This document shows positions 9,614 to 18,493 of a stretch of 51,334 nt of DNA, in pieces. Numbering within the stretch: position 1 is the stretch's first letter; each line of letters opens with the position of its first letter. Below the pieces are notes generated by a model. That model did no database searches. It was not told the DNA's origin and saw only the letters and a program-made list of their open reading frames with translations. The translations under genes were made by a program, and so were the position numbers. The stretch comes from Saprospiraceae bacterium (GTDB taxonomy: Bacteria; Bacteroidota; Bacteroidia; Chitinophagales; Saprospiraceae): contig JAHDFB010000017.1 in the NCBI GenBank assembly GCA_020628475.1, positions 1 to 51,334 of the forward strand, read 5' to 3'.

Positions 9614-10512
9614 GGTGCGCTCTTTTTAATAGTTAAATCCATGAAAAAATGCTCCAAGCTATTTTCTATCCTGCGAACGTCATAGACATCGATCCCCGCC
9701 TCTAGGATGTTTGATATGATTTTTGAAATTTCTTGGTCATCAGATACCTTGAGAATACAAAATGATTCATCAGAGGACTCCAACCGATCTTGCAGTAGCA
9801 AGCCTGTTTTTTGAATGTCATTCGTTTTAATACGAATCCTACCCTGCCCTTGCCTTTCAGAATTTAAAGCTTCCATGGATCCTTCATATACTAGACTTCC
9901 TTGTTCTATAATTCCTACATGACTTGCCATTTTTTCAATTTCAGATAATAAGTGACTGGACAACAAAATGGTTTTTCCGGATTCTTGTAAATCCTTTAAA
10001 AATGAACGCACATCTCGTATACCATTTGGATCCAAACCATTGACAGGTTCGTCCAAAATCAACAACTCGGGATCGTGTAAAGTAGCTATCGCTAAACCCA
10101 GTCTTTGTTTCATCCCCATAGAATAATTGGCCACTTTTTTACGCTTACTTTTAGCAAGCCCTACTCGATCCAGAACATATTCGATTCTACTATAATCTTG
10201 ATGCTGAAAGCGTGCAGTAATTTTCAAATTATCAATGGCGCTTAAATGCTGATAAAGAGCAGGTGCTTCAATTAAAGTCCCAATTTTCGAGTAATAGCTA
10301 TAATCCTTTTTAATCTGCTTGGTGCCCATCACTTCAATAGTTCCAGCTGTAGGCTTTAACAGTCCCAGAATATTCCTAATAGTCGTACTTTTACCTGCTC
10401 CATTAGCTCCAAGAAAACCATAGATAGCTCCTTTAGGAACTGTCATATGAAGATCATTTAAAATCAGGTCCTTCTGATTATAACTAAATGTTAAGTCCTG
10501 AATGCGAATCAT
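9610..10512 (-). CDS. ABC transporter ATP-binding protein
   Basis: A 300-residue cytoplasmic ATPase that powers the permease at 8822-9613. Visible motifs are Walker A GANGAGKST (residues 35-43), the signature YSMGMKQRLGLA (about 130), Walker B LLILDEPVNGLDP (about 150) and a switch histidine in LLSSHLLSE. The C-terminal 80 residues form the accessory tail of the CcmA/NatA/bacitracin-type subfamily. Both ends overlap neighbours by 4 nt (ATGA), so the three genes are almost certainly co-translated. The substrate is unknown; drug or peptide export is typical of the subfamily. Confidence 0.93.
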   Translation of the reverse strand: MIRIQDLTFSYNQKDLILNDLHMTVPKGAIYGFLGANGAGKSTTIRNILGLLKPTAGTIEVMGTKQIKKDYSYYSKIGTLIEAPALYQHLSAIDNLKITARFQHQDYSRIEYVLDRVGLAKSKRKKVANYSMGMKQRLGLAIATLHDPELLILDEPVNGLDPNGIRDVRSFLKDLQESGKTILLSSHLLSEIEKMASHVGIIEQGSLVYEGSMEALNSERQGQGRIRIKTNDIQKTGLLLQDRLESSDESFCILKVSDDQEISKIISNILEAGIDVYDVRRIENSLEHFFMDLTIKKSAP

Positions 10513-11693
10513 AAACCTTCTTGTTTTTCATGTTGATTTTTCAAAAACAATATTGTTTTCTTCAATAAGCGATCTCTAAATCCTTGTGTGTAATTAATCG
10601 CAATGGAACTATCCAATGCAGGAATATACACCTGGTAAATCCCCCATAAGCCTGCATGCATATACACATCCATACCATACATACTAATACGCCATAAGCC
10701 CAACTTATATTCCTTATATCGCGGATCATCTTCGATTTTATAGGAAGGATCATAAGAAATAGTAGCAATCATTTCTTGAAAGCTTTCCTTGGAATCGAAA
10801 ATTGCTCCAGAGCCTAGAGCATACATAAATTTAGAAAGATCTCCAGTTGTTGAAACCAGTCCCCCTCCTCCATATAGATCGATCGATGGGTCAAAATCTG
10901 TCGCATCCTTATGATTAAAGTATCGATGGACCATTCTCGGCTCCTGCATTGGAGCTTCCTCCAATGACTCGAGCCAAGTGGAGTTCAATTCGAAGGATTC
11001 AAAATTTAAAAGCGCTCGTAATCCATGTGCTAAAGTAGAATCCGTTAATTGTTCTATCGCCTCTCCAGCTAAAATATAACCGGTATCAGAATATCTATAC
11101 CGTTCACCCGGGGCTCCAATTTTATTCCCTGTTTCCATAGCCAATTTCAATTGATCCGTCCGTGTCCATCTTTTCTTCGGATTTTTCATGGCCAATTCGA
11201 TAAAAGTCCTGCCCCCCATGGCATAATCAAATAAGCCAGAGGTATGAGATAAACAGTGTCGCCAAGTAATACTATCGATCGAATAACCACCTTTCGTCAA
11301 GATTTCTTGATGTTCACTTGAAATAAAATGCTTAATTGAATCATCTAAATCTAATGCACCCATTTCTTGAAGTCTTAGCATAGCGGCTGCTACAAAAGTT
11401 TTAGTAGTGCTGGCAATTCTAAATGGTTGAGATGCCTCCAAAAGGTCACTTTTTTCACTGCTATCATATCCGGCGGCGCCTGACCATTGAATACCCAATT
11501 TCGGCGAATAAACGGACATGGACACACCTTTGATCATTTCGTTCGAATCATCCATGGCTTCTTGGATCAGTTCTTCTAAGATTTTTGAAGTCTCATCTTG
11601 AACAGGCTGAACCGATACGTTGGATACACAAGCGAACAAGAGCAAACAACTTAGAATCATGAGAAGTCTTATGTTCATATTTGATACTTTCAT
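10509..11693 (-). CDS. Serine hydrolase of the beta-lactamase/class C family, lipoprotein
   Basis: A 394-residue periplasmic lipoprotein: signal peptide with lipobox LLLFACVS. The penicillin-binding/beta-lactamase fold is shown by the SxxK motif STTK (S95, K98), a YSD variant of the YxN motif (YRYSDTGYILAGE), and HAG near the C-terminus in place of KTG. Family members include D-aminopeptidases, esterases and peptidoglycan-related enzymes; true beta-lactamase activity should not be assumed. It heads an operon with an ABC ATPase and permease through a 4-nt overlap, so the three may act on one process at the envelope. The start chosen is the ATG at 11693 (MKVSNMNIRLL); the ATG five codons later (MNIRLLMIL) is equally possible. 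Confidence 0.87.
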   Translation of the reverse strand: MKVSNMNIRLLMILSCLLLFACVSNVSVQPVQDETSKILEELIQEAMDDSNEMIKGVSMSVYSPKLGIQWSGAAGYDSSEKSDLLEASQPFRIASTTKTFVAAAMLRLQEMGALDLDDSIKHFISSEHQEILTKGGYSIDSITWRHCLSHTSGLFDYAMGGRTFIELAMKNPKKRWTRTDQLKLAMETGNKIGAPGERYRYSDTGYILAGEAIEQLTDSTLAHGLRALLNFESFELNSTWLESLEEAPMQEPRMVHRYFNHKDATDFDPSIDLYGGGGLVSTTGDLSKFMYALGSGAIFDSKESFQEMIATISYDPSYKIEDDPRYKEYKLGLWRISMYGMDVYMHAGLWGIYQVYIPALDSSIAINYTQGFRDRLLKKTILFLKNQHEKQEGL

Positions 11694-11788
11694 CCAAATA
11701 TCATTAAGGTTTGCAGATTTTCATTGTAAAAAATCGTCAAATCAGATCAAAGGATACTTTTTTAATAGCAAGTTTTCCTTCTCTTACA

Positions 11789-12556
11789 CTAATAAATAAG
11801 ATATAAGAAGGTCACCAGGATAATAAAACATATCCAGAATAGTATGGCCATTGGGATTCTGGCAATGTTTGAAGTTATATGAACGATCTTTTGTATACCT
11901 TTTTCAGCGAAATCAACCCTTTCAAGCCATGTCAGAACAGATTGATCATCCGAATTCGCATCTGCTACTTTCTGATTAGATGTATGCTCTTCTCCTTCAA
12001 AGGAGACTCGATTGGCAACCGCTGATAATATTCGTTCAACAAATCCAGAAACCATCATACCCAAAACAGGAATTTTATTGGACAATACCTTACTGACCAC
12101 AGGCAAAATAACGATATGTATGATCCCTTTAAACAATAGCTGCATCGACTCTTCCTGCTGCTCTTTCGATAAATTAGATTTCCAATGGGTACTATCTTTT
12201 AAAGCTGCTTTCATCAAATTCATGGCATAATTCGTAATGCGCGAAACATCCATTTTAAGTCTTCGAATAAAATATAGAAAGCCTGCAAATAAACCACATA
12301 AAATCATCAGTATAAGACCAAGTATTGAATAGGCGATGATTTCTAAGGTTGTTAAATCCATTAAGAAGTAGCCGACAACAAACAGAACCAAAAAAATGAG
12401 TATAGGCTGAATGATCCAAGTCAATGCGTATATCGGGAAAACCAACATATCGATGATGTTCTCAGCTACCTCTTCATTTCGGTACTCTTTTAAATTGATA
12501 CCTAGTCTTGATTTAATCTCTTCATTTAATTGATCTATATCTACTGGTTTAGCCAT
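11789..12556 (-). CDS. Membrane protein of unknown function
   Basis: A 255-residue protein with a short cytoplasmic N-terminus, two or three strong membrane helices (about residues 36-66, 70-95), a soluble middle part, and a final helix (about 230-253, PMAILFWICFIILVTFLYLIY split as PMAILFW and ILVTFLYLIY). I recognise no family. Its start overlaps the end of the upstream lipoprotein gene by 8 nt, so the two are an operon and perhaps act together at the inner membrane. Confidence 0.72.
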   Translation of the reverse strand: MAKPVDIDQLNEEIKSRLGINLKEYRNEEVAENIIDMLVFPIYALTWIIQPILIFLVLFVVGYFLMDLTTLEIIAYSILGLILMILCGLFAGFLYFIRRLKMDVSRITNYAMNLMKAALKDSTHWKSNLSKEQQEESMQLLFKGIIHIVILPVVSKVLSNKIPVLGMMVSGFVERILSAVANRVSFEGEEHTSNQKVADANSDDQSVLTWLERVDFAEKGIQKIVHITSNIARIPMAILFWICFIILVTFLYLIY

Positions 12557-13187
12557 AAAATTTAATCGTTTTCATGATTTCTAACATTTTTTGCTTCAAA
12601 CTGGGATGTGCGTAAGTTAATATAGCGGACAAACCAAATTTCTGTTTGGTGGTTGAAAGAAAGCTTTGGTAAATAATACGACCATCTACATCTAGCTGCG
12701 CATCCATCATATAAAAGTTTTCGCCCCCCAAATTGATTTCTTGATAAGCCTCACTTAAAATGGTAAAATTTCCCATTTGAATGATTTCTTCTGTAGAATA
12801 CTTTAAATAGTCCTCACCAGATTTAACATCTTCATTATACCACAAACTTTCTGCAAAAATGGTTACGCTACCAGGAAGATTAAAGGAATCTCTAGCTTGT
12901 TCTACCAAAACGAGGAGTAAAGCATCTTCCACATCACGAACATCTGCATCTACTTCCTCCACTTCATTGGTTTCAGGATCAAAATAATTGTTCTTGATTC
13001 TCCACTCCAATGCTCCGTCTGCTTGTGCATCCCAGTCCGAAGGAATGTCCATCTTAAATTTAAAGTAATTGTTTTTGTATTCCTGTTGCACAATTTCACC
13101 AAAATCAAAAGGCATCTTTTTCATTTGACAAGATGTGTTCAACATCAATAAGAATAGCAAAATCATAGAGTATCGACTCATCTTCAT
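12549..13187 (-). CDS. Lipoprotein of unknown function
   Basis: A 212-residue lipoprotein with signal and lipobox (LLMLNTSC). The mature part begins with YFKFKMDIPSDWDAQ, a phrase seen in PsbP/DUF1795-like proteins that read FxxxxPxxW and fold as a single alpha/beta domain; the remainder (AILTYAHPSLKQKMLEIMKTIKFYG, split as AILTYAHPS and MKTIKF) also fits that family. The match is by eye only. It overlaps the membrane-protein gene by 8 nt and probably heads a two-gene operon. Confidence 0.72.
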   Translation of the reverse strand: MKMSRYSMILLFLLMLNTSCQMKKMPFDFGEIVQQEYKNNYFKFKMDIPSDWDAQADGALEWRIKNNYFDPETNEVEEVDADVRDVEDALLLVLVEQARDSFNLPGSVTIFAESLWYNEDVKSGEDYLKYSTEEIIQMGNFTILSEAYQEINLGGENFYMMDAQLDVDGRIIYQSFLSTTKQKFGLSAILTYAHPSLKQKMLEIMKTIKFYG

Positions 13188-13376
13188 TGTACAAGTTTTT
13201 GATCAGTACTTCTTGTTGTCATGCATTTTCAACAAAACAACTAAACGAAGCTAAATAATTAATCCCTGATTTTGACAATTATAAAGTCACAAATAAAATA
13301 GACTTGAACATCTCTGGCATAATCCGGCTTCTTGAATCTAATTTTATATTTTTACTAGACAAAATCACAAATCTAA

Positions 13377-16300
13377 ATGCGCTTATTACTTTTTGTTCTC
13401 AGCATCTTCCTACTTGCTTCTTGTTCCAAATCTACGCCGAAAGTCCTAATTTTTACTAAAACAGCTGGCTATCACCATGAATCCATAGACGATGGGATAC
13501 AAGCCATTCAAATGCTAGGCCGTAAACATGGTTTTCAGACAGTAGTTTCGGATCAATCTGAACATTTTGAAGAGGATATCATTAAAGAATATAAAGCCAT
13601 TATCTTTTTATCTACCACCGGAAACATACTGAACAAAAGCCAAGAAAGCGTCTTTGAACGATTTATTCAATCGGGAGGTGGCTTTGTCGGTATTCATGCG
13701 GCCACCGACACGGAGTATGATTGGCCTTGGTATAATCAACTAGTTGGTGCATATTTCGCGAATCACCCAGAAATTCAGGAGGCAACATTAGAGGTACTCT
13801 CCAAAGATCATCTAAGCACAAAAGAAATAAATGAACCTTGGAAACACACGGATGAATGGTACAATTTCAAATCTTTTAATCAAGACGTACATCGATTGGT
13901 TAATCTAGATGAATCCAGTTATCAAGGCGGAGAGATGGGAGCTGATCATCCCATCAGTTGGTATCATGAATTTGATGGCGGGCGTGCTTGGTATACAGGC
14001 TTAGGTCATACAAATGAATGCTACCAAAATGATGTATTCTTGAAACATGTGCTTGGAGGAATACTGTATGCGATGGGTGATCAAGCACTAGACTATTCTA
14101 AAGCACACACATCTTTAATACCTCCGGCAAATCGTTTTGGCTTGAATCGATTGATACAAGGCGTCCTAGTGGAACCGACTGAAATGACCATTCTCCCCAA
14201 TGAAGATGTACTTATTGCGCAAAGAAGAGGAGAACTAATCAAATATATAAGCGATAGCAAACAAACTAAAGTAATGGGCAGTTTGGATGTTTATCATAGC
14301 TCTGAAGTGCCGGATGTCAATGTGGAAGAAGGATTAATGGGTTTAACCAAAGATCCCTCTTTTGACCAAAATGGATTTATCTATATGTTTTACAGCCCCG
14401 TCGATAAACCAGTCAATCGATTATCCAGATTCTATATTGATAATGACTCGTTGCACCGCTCAAGTGAAACCATCATTTTAGAAGTCAACTCCGATCGAGA
14501 CGTATGCTGTCATACAGGTGGATCGATAGCTTTTTCAGGGGATGGTCAATATTTATATCTAAGTACGGGTGACAATGCAACCCCCTTTGATGAAAAAGGC
14601 TCAACCTACGTAAATAATGGATTTGCCCCTCAAGATAATCGTGCCGGACATGAACAATATGACGCAAGAAGATCCTCCGGAAACACCAATGATCTTAGAG
14701 GAAAGATTCTTAGAATTTCTTTAAATGCAGATGGTAGCTACTCTATCCCTGCTGGTAATCTTTTTCCAGAAGATATGGAAAAGACTAGACCTGAAATTTA
14801 TGTCATGGGAACCAGAAATCCATATCGTATTTCAATTGATCAGAAAACGGGTGACTTATTTTGGGGCGATGTGGGTCCCGATGCTGGATCTTCTGACAAG
14901 AATCGTGGTCCCATGGGACATGACGAAATTAACCGAGCAAGCAAAGCCGGCAACTTTGGATGGCCCTTATTTGTGGCAGATAATAAAGCATACAATCAAT
15001 ATGATTATACATCGGGTGAGTCAAGCTCAAAATACGATCCTACGCACCCCATCAATCTATCAAAAAATAATACAGGCTTGACAGACCTTCCTCCAGCGAA
15101 CCCCGCTCTTATTTACTATCCGTACGATAAAAGCAAAGAATTCCCTAGCTTAGCGAGTGGTGGAAGAAATGCCATGGCTGGGCCGGTGTATTATGTGGAT
15201 GAATATCCCAAAAACACGGCTTATCCTAGCCATTTTAACGGTAAATTATTCATCTATGACTGGATTCGGCAATGGATCAAATTGGTCGATATAGATGAAA
15301 CAGGTTCTATTGTTCAAATAGAAGATTTTCTACCAGAAGAAGACTTTGCGAATATCATTGATATGGAACTAGGCCCTAAGGGCCAAATATATATCCTAGA
15401 GTACGGAAAAGGATGGTTTAGTAAGAATCCGGATGCCAGTTTGACCCGAATTGATTATAATTCTGGGAATCGAGCACCCATTATTAACTCTTTGACTAGT
15501 TCCAAAAATGCGGGACAAATACCATTGAATGTTACACTAGACATTAAGGCTAGTGATCCTGAAGACGATGCCCTTACATACAGCTGGTTTCTAAATGGCT
15601 CTAAGATCGAGGAAGATGGATCAACTGTCCAACTAGAAATCAAAGAAATTGATCAATCCATTATCTATTGTAAAGTGAGTGATGCTAAAGGCAATAGTAC
15701 CCAATCGGCGGACATCGTCATAAATAGTGGAAATGAACGCGCTAACATAGACATCGAAATCATTGGAAATCAACGTTTTTTCTTTCAAGGAGAAAAAATA
15801 TTCTACAAAGTTAATATTGAAGATGATCAAGCATTCAATAAAGAACAGCTCATGATCAAACATGAGATTGCTGCATCCAACAGCAATATTGGTCATCTCA
15901 ACAATGCGGCTAAAAATTTAGGCGAATTGCTGATTGAATCTTCCGATTGTGCTTCCTGTCATAAAAAAATAGAAGCTTCAATTGGGCCATCTTATAAAGC
16001 AATTGCAGAACGTTATCAATCCGTATCCTATGCAATGGCCTACTTAGCTGAAAAGATTAGAAAAGGAGGATCCGGAAATTGGGGAGAAGGCGCAATGGCC
16101 GCTCATCCTACGATTTCTGAGGCAGAATCATTACAGATCGCAGATTGGATTCTGGCCTTCAATGATGATATAAATACAGAACAAAGTTTGGAAATGGAAG
16201 GCTTTATTACGCCGTCCATAGACCCGAATGAAGCATGGAAAAACACTTCTTATTTAAGAGTCTCGTATTCCGATGCACCGAGTAATGGATCTAAGCCTCT

Positions 16301-16709
16301 TACCGCTACCAAAGAATTTAAATGGAGACCTAACTTTTACCGTATAGCACATCTCAAACGATCTGAAAACATGGCCTTGGATGAAACCAAAGGAACAAAA
16401 TCAATTGTTATTCCAAAAGCAGCTAGTAATCTCTACTTTGACAACATCGATCTTACAGATATAAAATCCCTTCAACTTGCATTCATTACAGAAATGACTT
16501 CAAATGCACAACTGGATATGGACTTGATCAATGAACAAAATGAAATCATTGCAAAACATGCCATTACTGGACCTTTCAATGGAAAAAGAACGATCGAACT
16601 AGCAATACCCAATCGTCTCTTTGAACCAGGAAATTACAGTCTACGTTTTACAAACCAGTCTAGAGACAATGGAACAATACATTTGGTCAAACTAGCTTTC
16701 AATAAATAA
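13377..16709 (+). CDS. ThuA / glucose-sorbosone dehydrogenase / PKD / cytochrome c multidomain lipoprotein
   Basis: An 1110-residue lipoprotein (lipobox FLLASCS). In order: a ThuA-like trehalose-utilisation domain (about 20-235, motifs GIHAATDTEYDWPWY and HPISWYHEFDGGRAWYTGLGH, each within one segment); a PQQ-dependent glucose/sorbosone dehydrogenase propeller (about 260-680, NPYRISID and AGNFGWPLF); a PKD domain (about 700-785); a cytochrome c segment with heme site CASCH (C858, C861, H862); and a C-terminal beta-sandwich resembling CBM6 (about 960-1110). This domain chain is known from Bacteroidota. It likely oxidises sugars at the cell surface or in the periplasm and passes electrons to its own heme. 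Its stop lies 2 nt from the convergent DinB-like gene, and no partner gene is adjacent. Confidence 0.92.
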   Translation: MRLLLFVLSIFLLASCSKSTPKVLIFTKTAGYHHESIDDGIQAIQMLGRKHGFQTVVSDQSEHFEEDIIKEYKAIIFLSTTGNILNKSQESVFERFIQSGGGFVGIHAATDTEYDWPWYNQLVGAYFANHPEIQEATLEVLSKDHLSTKEINEPWKHTDEWYNFKSFNQDVHRLVNLDESSYQGGEMGADHPISWYHEFDGGRAWYTGLGHTNECYQNDVFLKHVLGGILYAMGDQALDYSKAHTSLIPPANRFGLNRLIQGVLVEPTEMTILPNEDVLIAQRRGELIKYISDSKQTKVMGSLDVYHSSEVPDVNVEEGLMGLTKDPSFDQNGFIYMFYSPVDKPVNRLSRFYIDNDSLHRSSETIILEVNSDRDVCCHTGGSIAFSGDGQYLYLSTGDNATPFDEKGSTYVNNGFAPQDNRAGHEQYDARRSSGNTNDLRGKILRISLNADGSYSIPAGNLFPEDMEKTRPEIYVMGTRNPYRISIDQKTGDLFWGDVGPDAGSSDKNRGPMGHDEINRASKAGNFGWPLFVADNKAYNQYDYTSGESSSKYDPTHPINLSKNNTGLTDLPPANPALIYYPYDKSKEFPSLASGGRNAMAGPVYYVDEYPKNTAYPSHFNGKLFIYDWIRQWIKLVDIDETGSIVQIEDFLPEEDFANIIDMELGPKGQIYILEYGKGWFSKNPDASLTRIDYNSGNRAPIINSLTSSKNAGQIPLNVTLDIKASDPEDDALTYSWFLNGSKIEEDGSTVQLEIKEIDQSIIYCKVSDAKGNSTQSADIVINSGNERANIDIEIIGNQRFFFQGEKIFYKVNIEDDQAFNKEQLMIKHEIAASNSNIGHLNNAAKNLGELLIESSDCASCHKKIEASIGPSYKAIAERYQSVSYAMAYLAEKIRKGGSGNWGEGAMAAHPTISEAESLQIADWILAFNDDINTEQSLEMEGFITPSIDPNEAWKNTSYLRVSYSDAPSNGSKPLTATKEFKWRPNFYRIAHLKRSENMALDETKGTKSIVIPKAASNLYFDNIDLTDIKSLQLAFITEMTSNAQLDMDLINEQNEIIAKHAITGPFNGKRTIELAIPNRLFEPGNYSLRFTNQSRDNGTIHLVKLAFNK

Positions 16710-16711
16710 GC

Positions 16712-17239
16712 TTACAAATAGCGTTCTTTTAGAATATTAATATGCCAAATTTGATGCCCCCATGTCAGGAAAGATATGGCCCTAGCAGATAAAGGTCCTC
16801 CACTCGCAGAACCAACAAAGGCAAGATTGGATGCACTAAAGCTTTCCACAAGATTGATATAAGCATCTCTTGTTATTTCGTATTCCAATAGTAACGCTTC
16901 CAAAGATTTATCATTAGCCCCAGAAGGAATGATATAATCATCCTGCTCAAAACCCATCATATCCGTTAAATCCTGTCTTCCTGCACGAAAACATCGATAC
17001 ATAAATATTCGTTCGGTGTCGATTATATGCTGCAGAACTTCCTTCACCGTCCATTTTTCAGCCGCATATCTATATTCCAGTCGATCCTTTGGAACATCAT
17101 TCCTGAAAAAATCTAGCAATTCCTTCTTGGATGCTTTCAAACCAGTAATAAGATCAACACCTTCTGGTGTCAAATCAAAATATCGTTTAAAATAAGGACG
17201 ATATTCCTTTTCGCTTATAGCATTTTTTTTAATAATCAT
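16712..17239 (-). CDS. DinB-like (DUF664-type) four-helix protein
   Basis: A 175-residue protein of the DinB/YfiT metal-binding helical bundle superfamily. The metal ligands are suggested by the histidine in VLQHIIDTER (about residue 72) and the HQIWH pair near the C-terminus (GHQIWHINILKER). The family includes thiol transferases and many proteins of unknown function. The N-terminal region EKYRPYFKRYFDLT-like segment is less typical. It is 24 nt downstream of the DUF4287/DUF5655 gene in the same direction. Confidence 0.82.
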   Translation of the reverse strand: MIIKKNAISEKEYRPYFKRYFDLTPEGVDLITGLKASKKELLDFFRNDVPKDRLEYRYAAEKWTVKEVLQHIIDTERIFMYRCFRAGRQDLTDMMGFEQDDYIIPSGANDKSLEALLLEYEITRDAYINLVESFSASNLAFVGSASGGPLSARAISFLTWGHQIWHINILKERYL

Positions 17240-17263
17240 AAGTCAAGATAACTTCGCGTGCAA

Positions 17264-17812
17264 TCATTGCGCTCTTTCATAGGCTTCTTTCAGCCAATCT
17301 ATCGTTTTATCCAAATCCTTAGATTCAACCGATAGATTAATGCGATGTGTAAACATACTATTTTTAGATGCCTCTAAAATGTCTTCTATCGGCTGATTCT
17401 TCAAGTTTAGCCTAACCTCAAAACGTGATTTTGTGGCAGGATTTAGACAGCCAAATTGTTTCTTTCTACGTAAACTAACATAAGCCTTCTTCGGAGCAAA
17501 TTCCACATCATCTCCAAATCTTTTAATGGCTTCAACCAACTGATTATATAATGGGAGAAAATGTTCCTTGCCTTTGTATTGTGCATCAACTAAATCCTGA
17601 AGATTTTCGCTTGATCCGGAATCTGATTTTCGATATTTATGAACCACCATATTGGCAAATCCATGCGTAAATCCATGTTCTTCTTTCAAAAATTTAATCA
17701 TTTGGCCATGCTTCTCAAGTCCTTGCTCAGCTAAGACCGCTTTCCATTGTTCTAGCGTTTTACCACTGTTTTTTTCAAGATTTTCAATCATCTTTTTTTC
17801 TGCATCATCCAT
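17264..17812 (-). CDS. DUF4287/DUF5655 domain protein
   Basis: A 182-residue cytoplasmic protein. The first 60 residues (NSGKTLEQWKAVLAEQGL, HGFTHGFANMVVHK) match the DUF4287 helical domain, and residues 80-180 (YVSLRRKKQFGCLNPA, RFEVRLNLKN) match DUF5655, a domain related to predicted transport or nucleic-acid associated proteins. The function is unknown. It shares direction and close spacing with the DinB-like gene. Confidence 0.85.
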   Translation of the reverse strand: MDDAEKKMIENLEKNSGKTLEQWKAVLAEQGLEKHGQMIKFLKEEHGFTHGFANMVVHKYRKSDSGSSENLQDLVDAQYKGKEHFLPLYNQLVEAIKRFGDDVEFAPKKAYVSLRRKKQFGCLNPATKSRFEVRLNLKNQPIEDILEASKNSMFTHRINLSVESKDLDKTIDWLKEAYERAQ

Positions 17813-17849
17813 GTTGGCCTACTTTTTTTAAGTAAAAAAATCTAATCTA

Positions 17850-18419
17850 TTAGTTCGGTTCAAATCCAATTTCAATTCTAGGTATTGCATTCGAAGGAAA
17901 TTCATTTTTTCCATAAAATCCAACCGCGGTAATAGAAATATCGCCTTCCGTGAAAGGAAGTTCTAATATTGAAGTTCCAATGGGTACATTATCGGCTTTT
18001 AAAATAGCTCCGGAAAGATGATCATCGTCTGGATATTCTTGACAGATTCTTCGAATAGTGTAGGTCTCATTAGCTAAAACCGTAACATCTGGAATGGGTC
18101 GAAAACCTAAGACATCCGAAGGAAATTTGATGGATTCGTCTACTAGAGTCGCTCCATTAGCATCCAAAATTTGAATGATATAATTGGATACACTAGTATC
18201 TGCTAAATAACCCACACTACAAATGACTCCATCTGTCAGCATTTTGAAACTATATTCATGTGTTTCCGATGGATAATCACGAGTCGATAAAAATTCTTCG
18301 TCATTGCCGAAAGCAGAAAAAATATCCTCTATTGGATGATCAGCATTAGGACATGGATCCGTATTGGAACAAGCGCTGAAAAGTAAAATGACTACAGGTA
18401 GTGCTAATAAATATTTCAT
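17850..18419 (-). CDS. Lipoprotein with a DUF4082-like beta domain
   Basis: 189 residues counted from the ATG at 18419 (MKYLLALPVVILLFSAC), which places the SPII signal at the very N-terminus; the longer frame from 18449 adds ten residues that do not belong to a signal peptide. The mature part (EYSFKMLTDGVICSVGY, ILDANGATLVDESI) resembles the DUF4082 domain of surface-exposed Bacteroidota and actinobacterial proteins. No catalytic residues are evident. It lies alone between two other minus-strand genes. Confidence 0.7.
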   Translation of the reverse strand: MKYLLALPVVILLFSACSNTDPCPNADHPIEDIFSAFGNDEEFLSTRDYPSETHEYSFKMLTDGVICSVGYLADTSVSNYIIQILDANGATLVDESIKFPSDVLGFRPIPDVTVLANETYTIRRICQEYPDDDHLSGAILKADNVPIGTSILELPFTEGDISITAVGFYGKNEFPSNAIPRIEIGFEPN

Positions 18420-18493
18420 TAAATCTAATTTTTGACTTATTAACGTCAAAACTAAGACTTATGTGTATTCGAATGAAAAGAAGCTATCAATTT

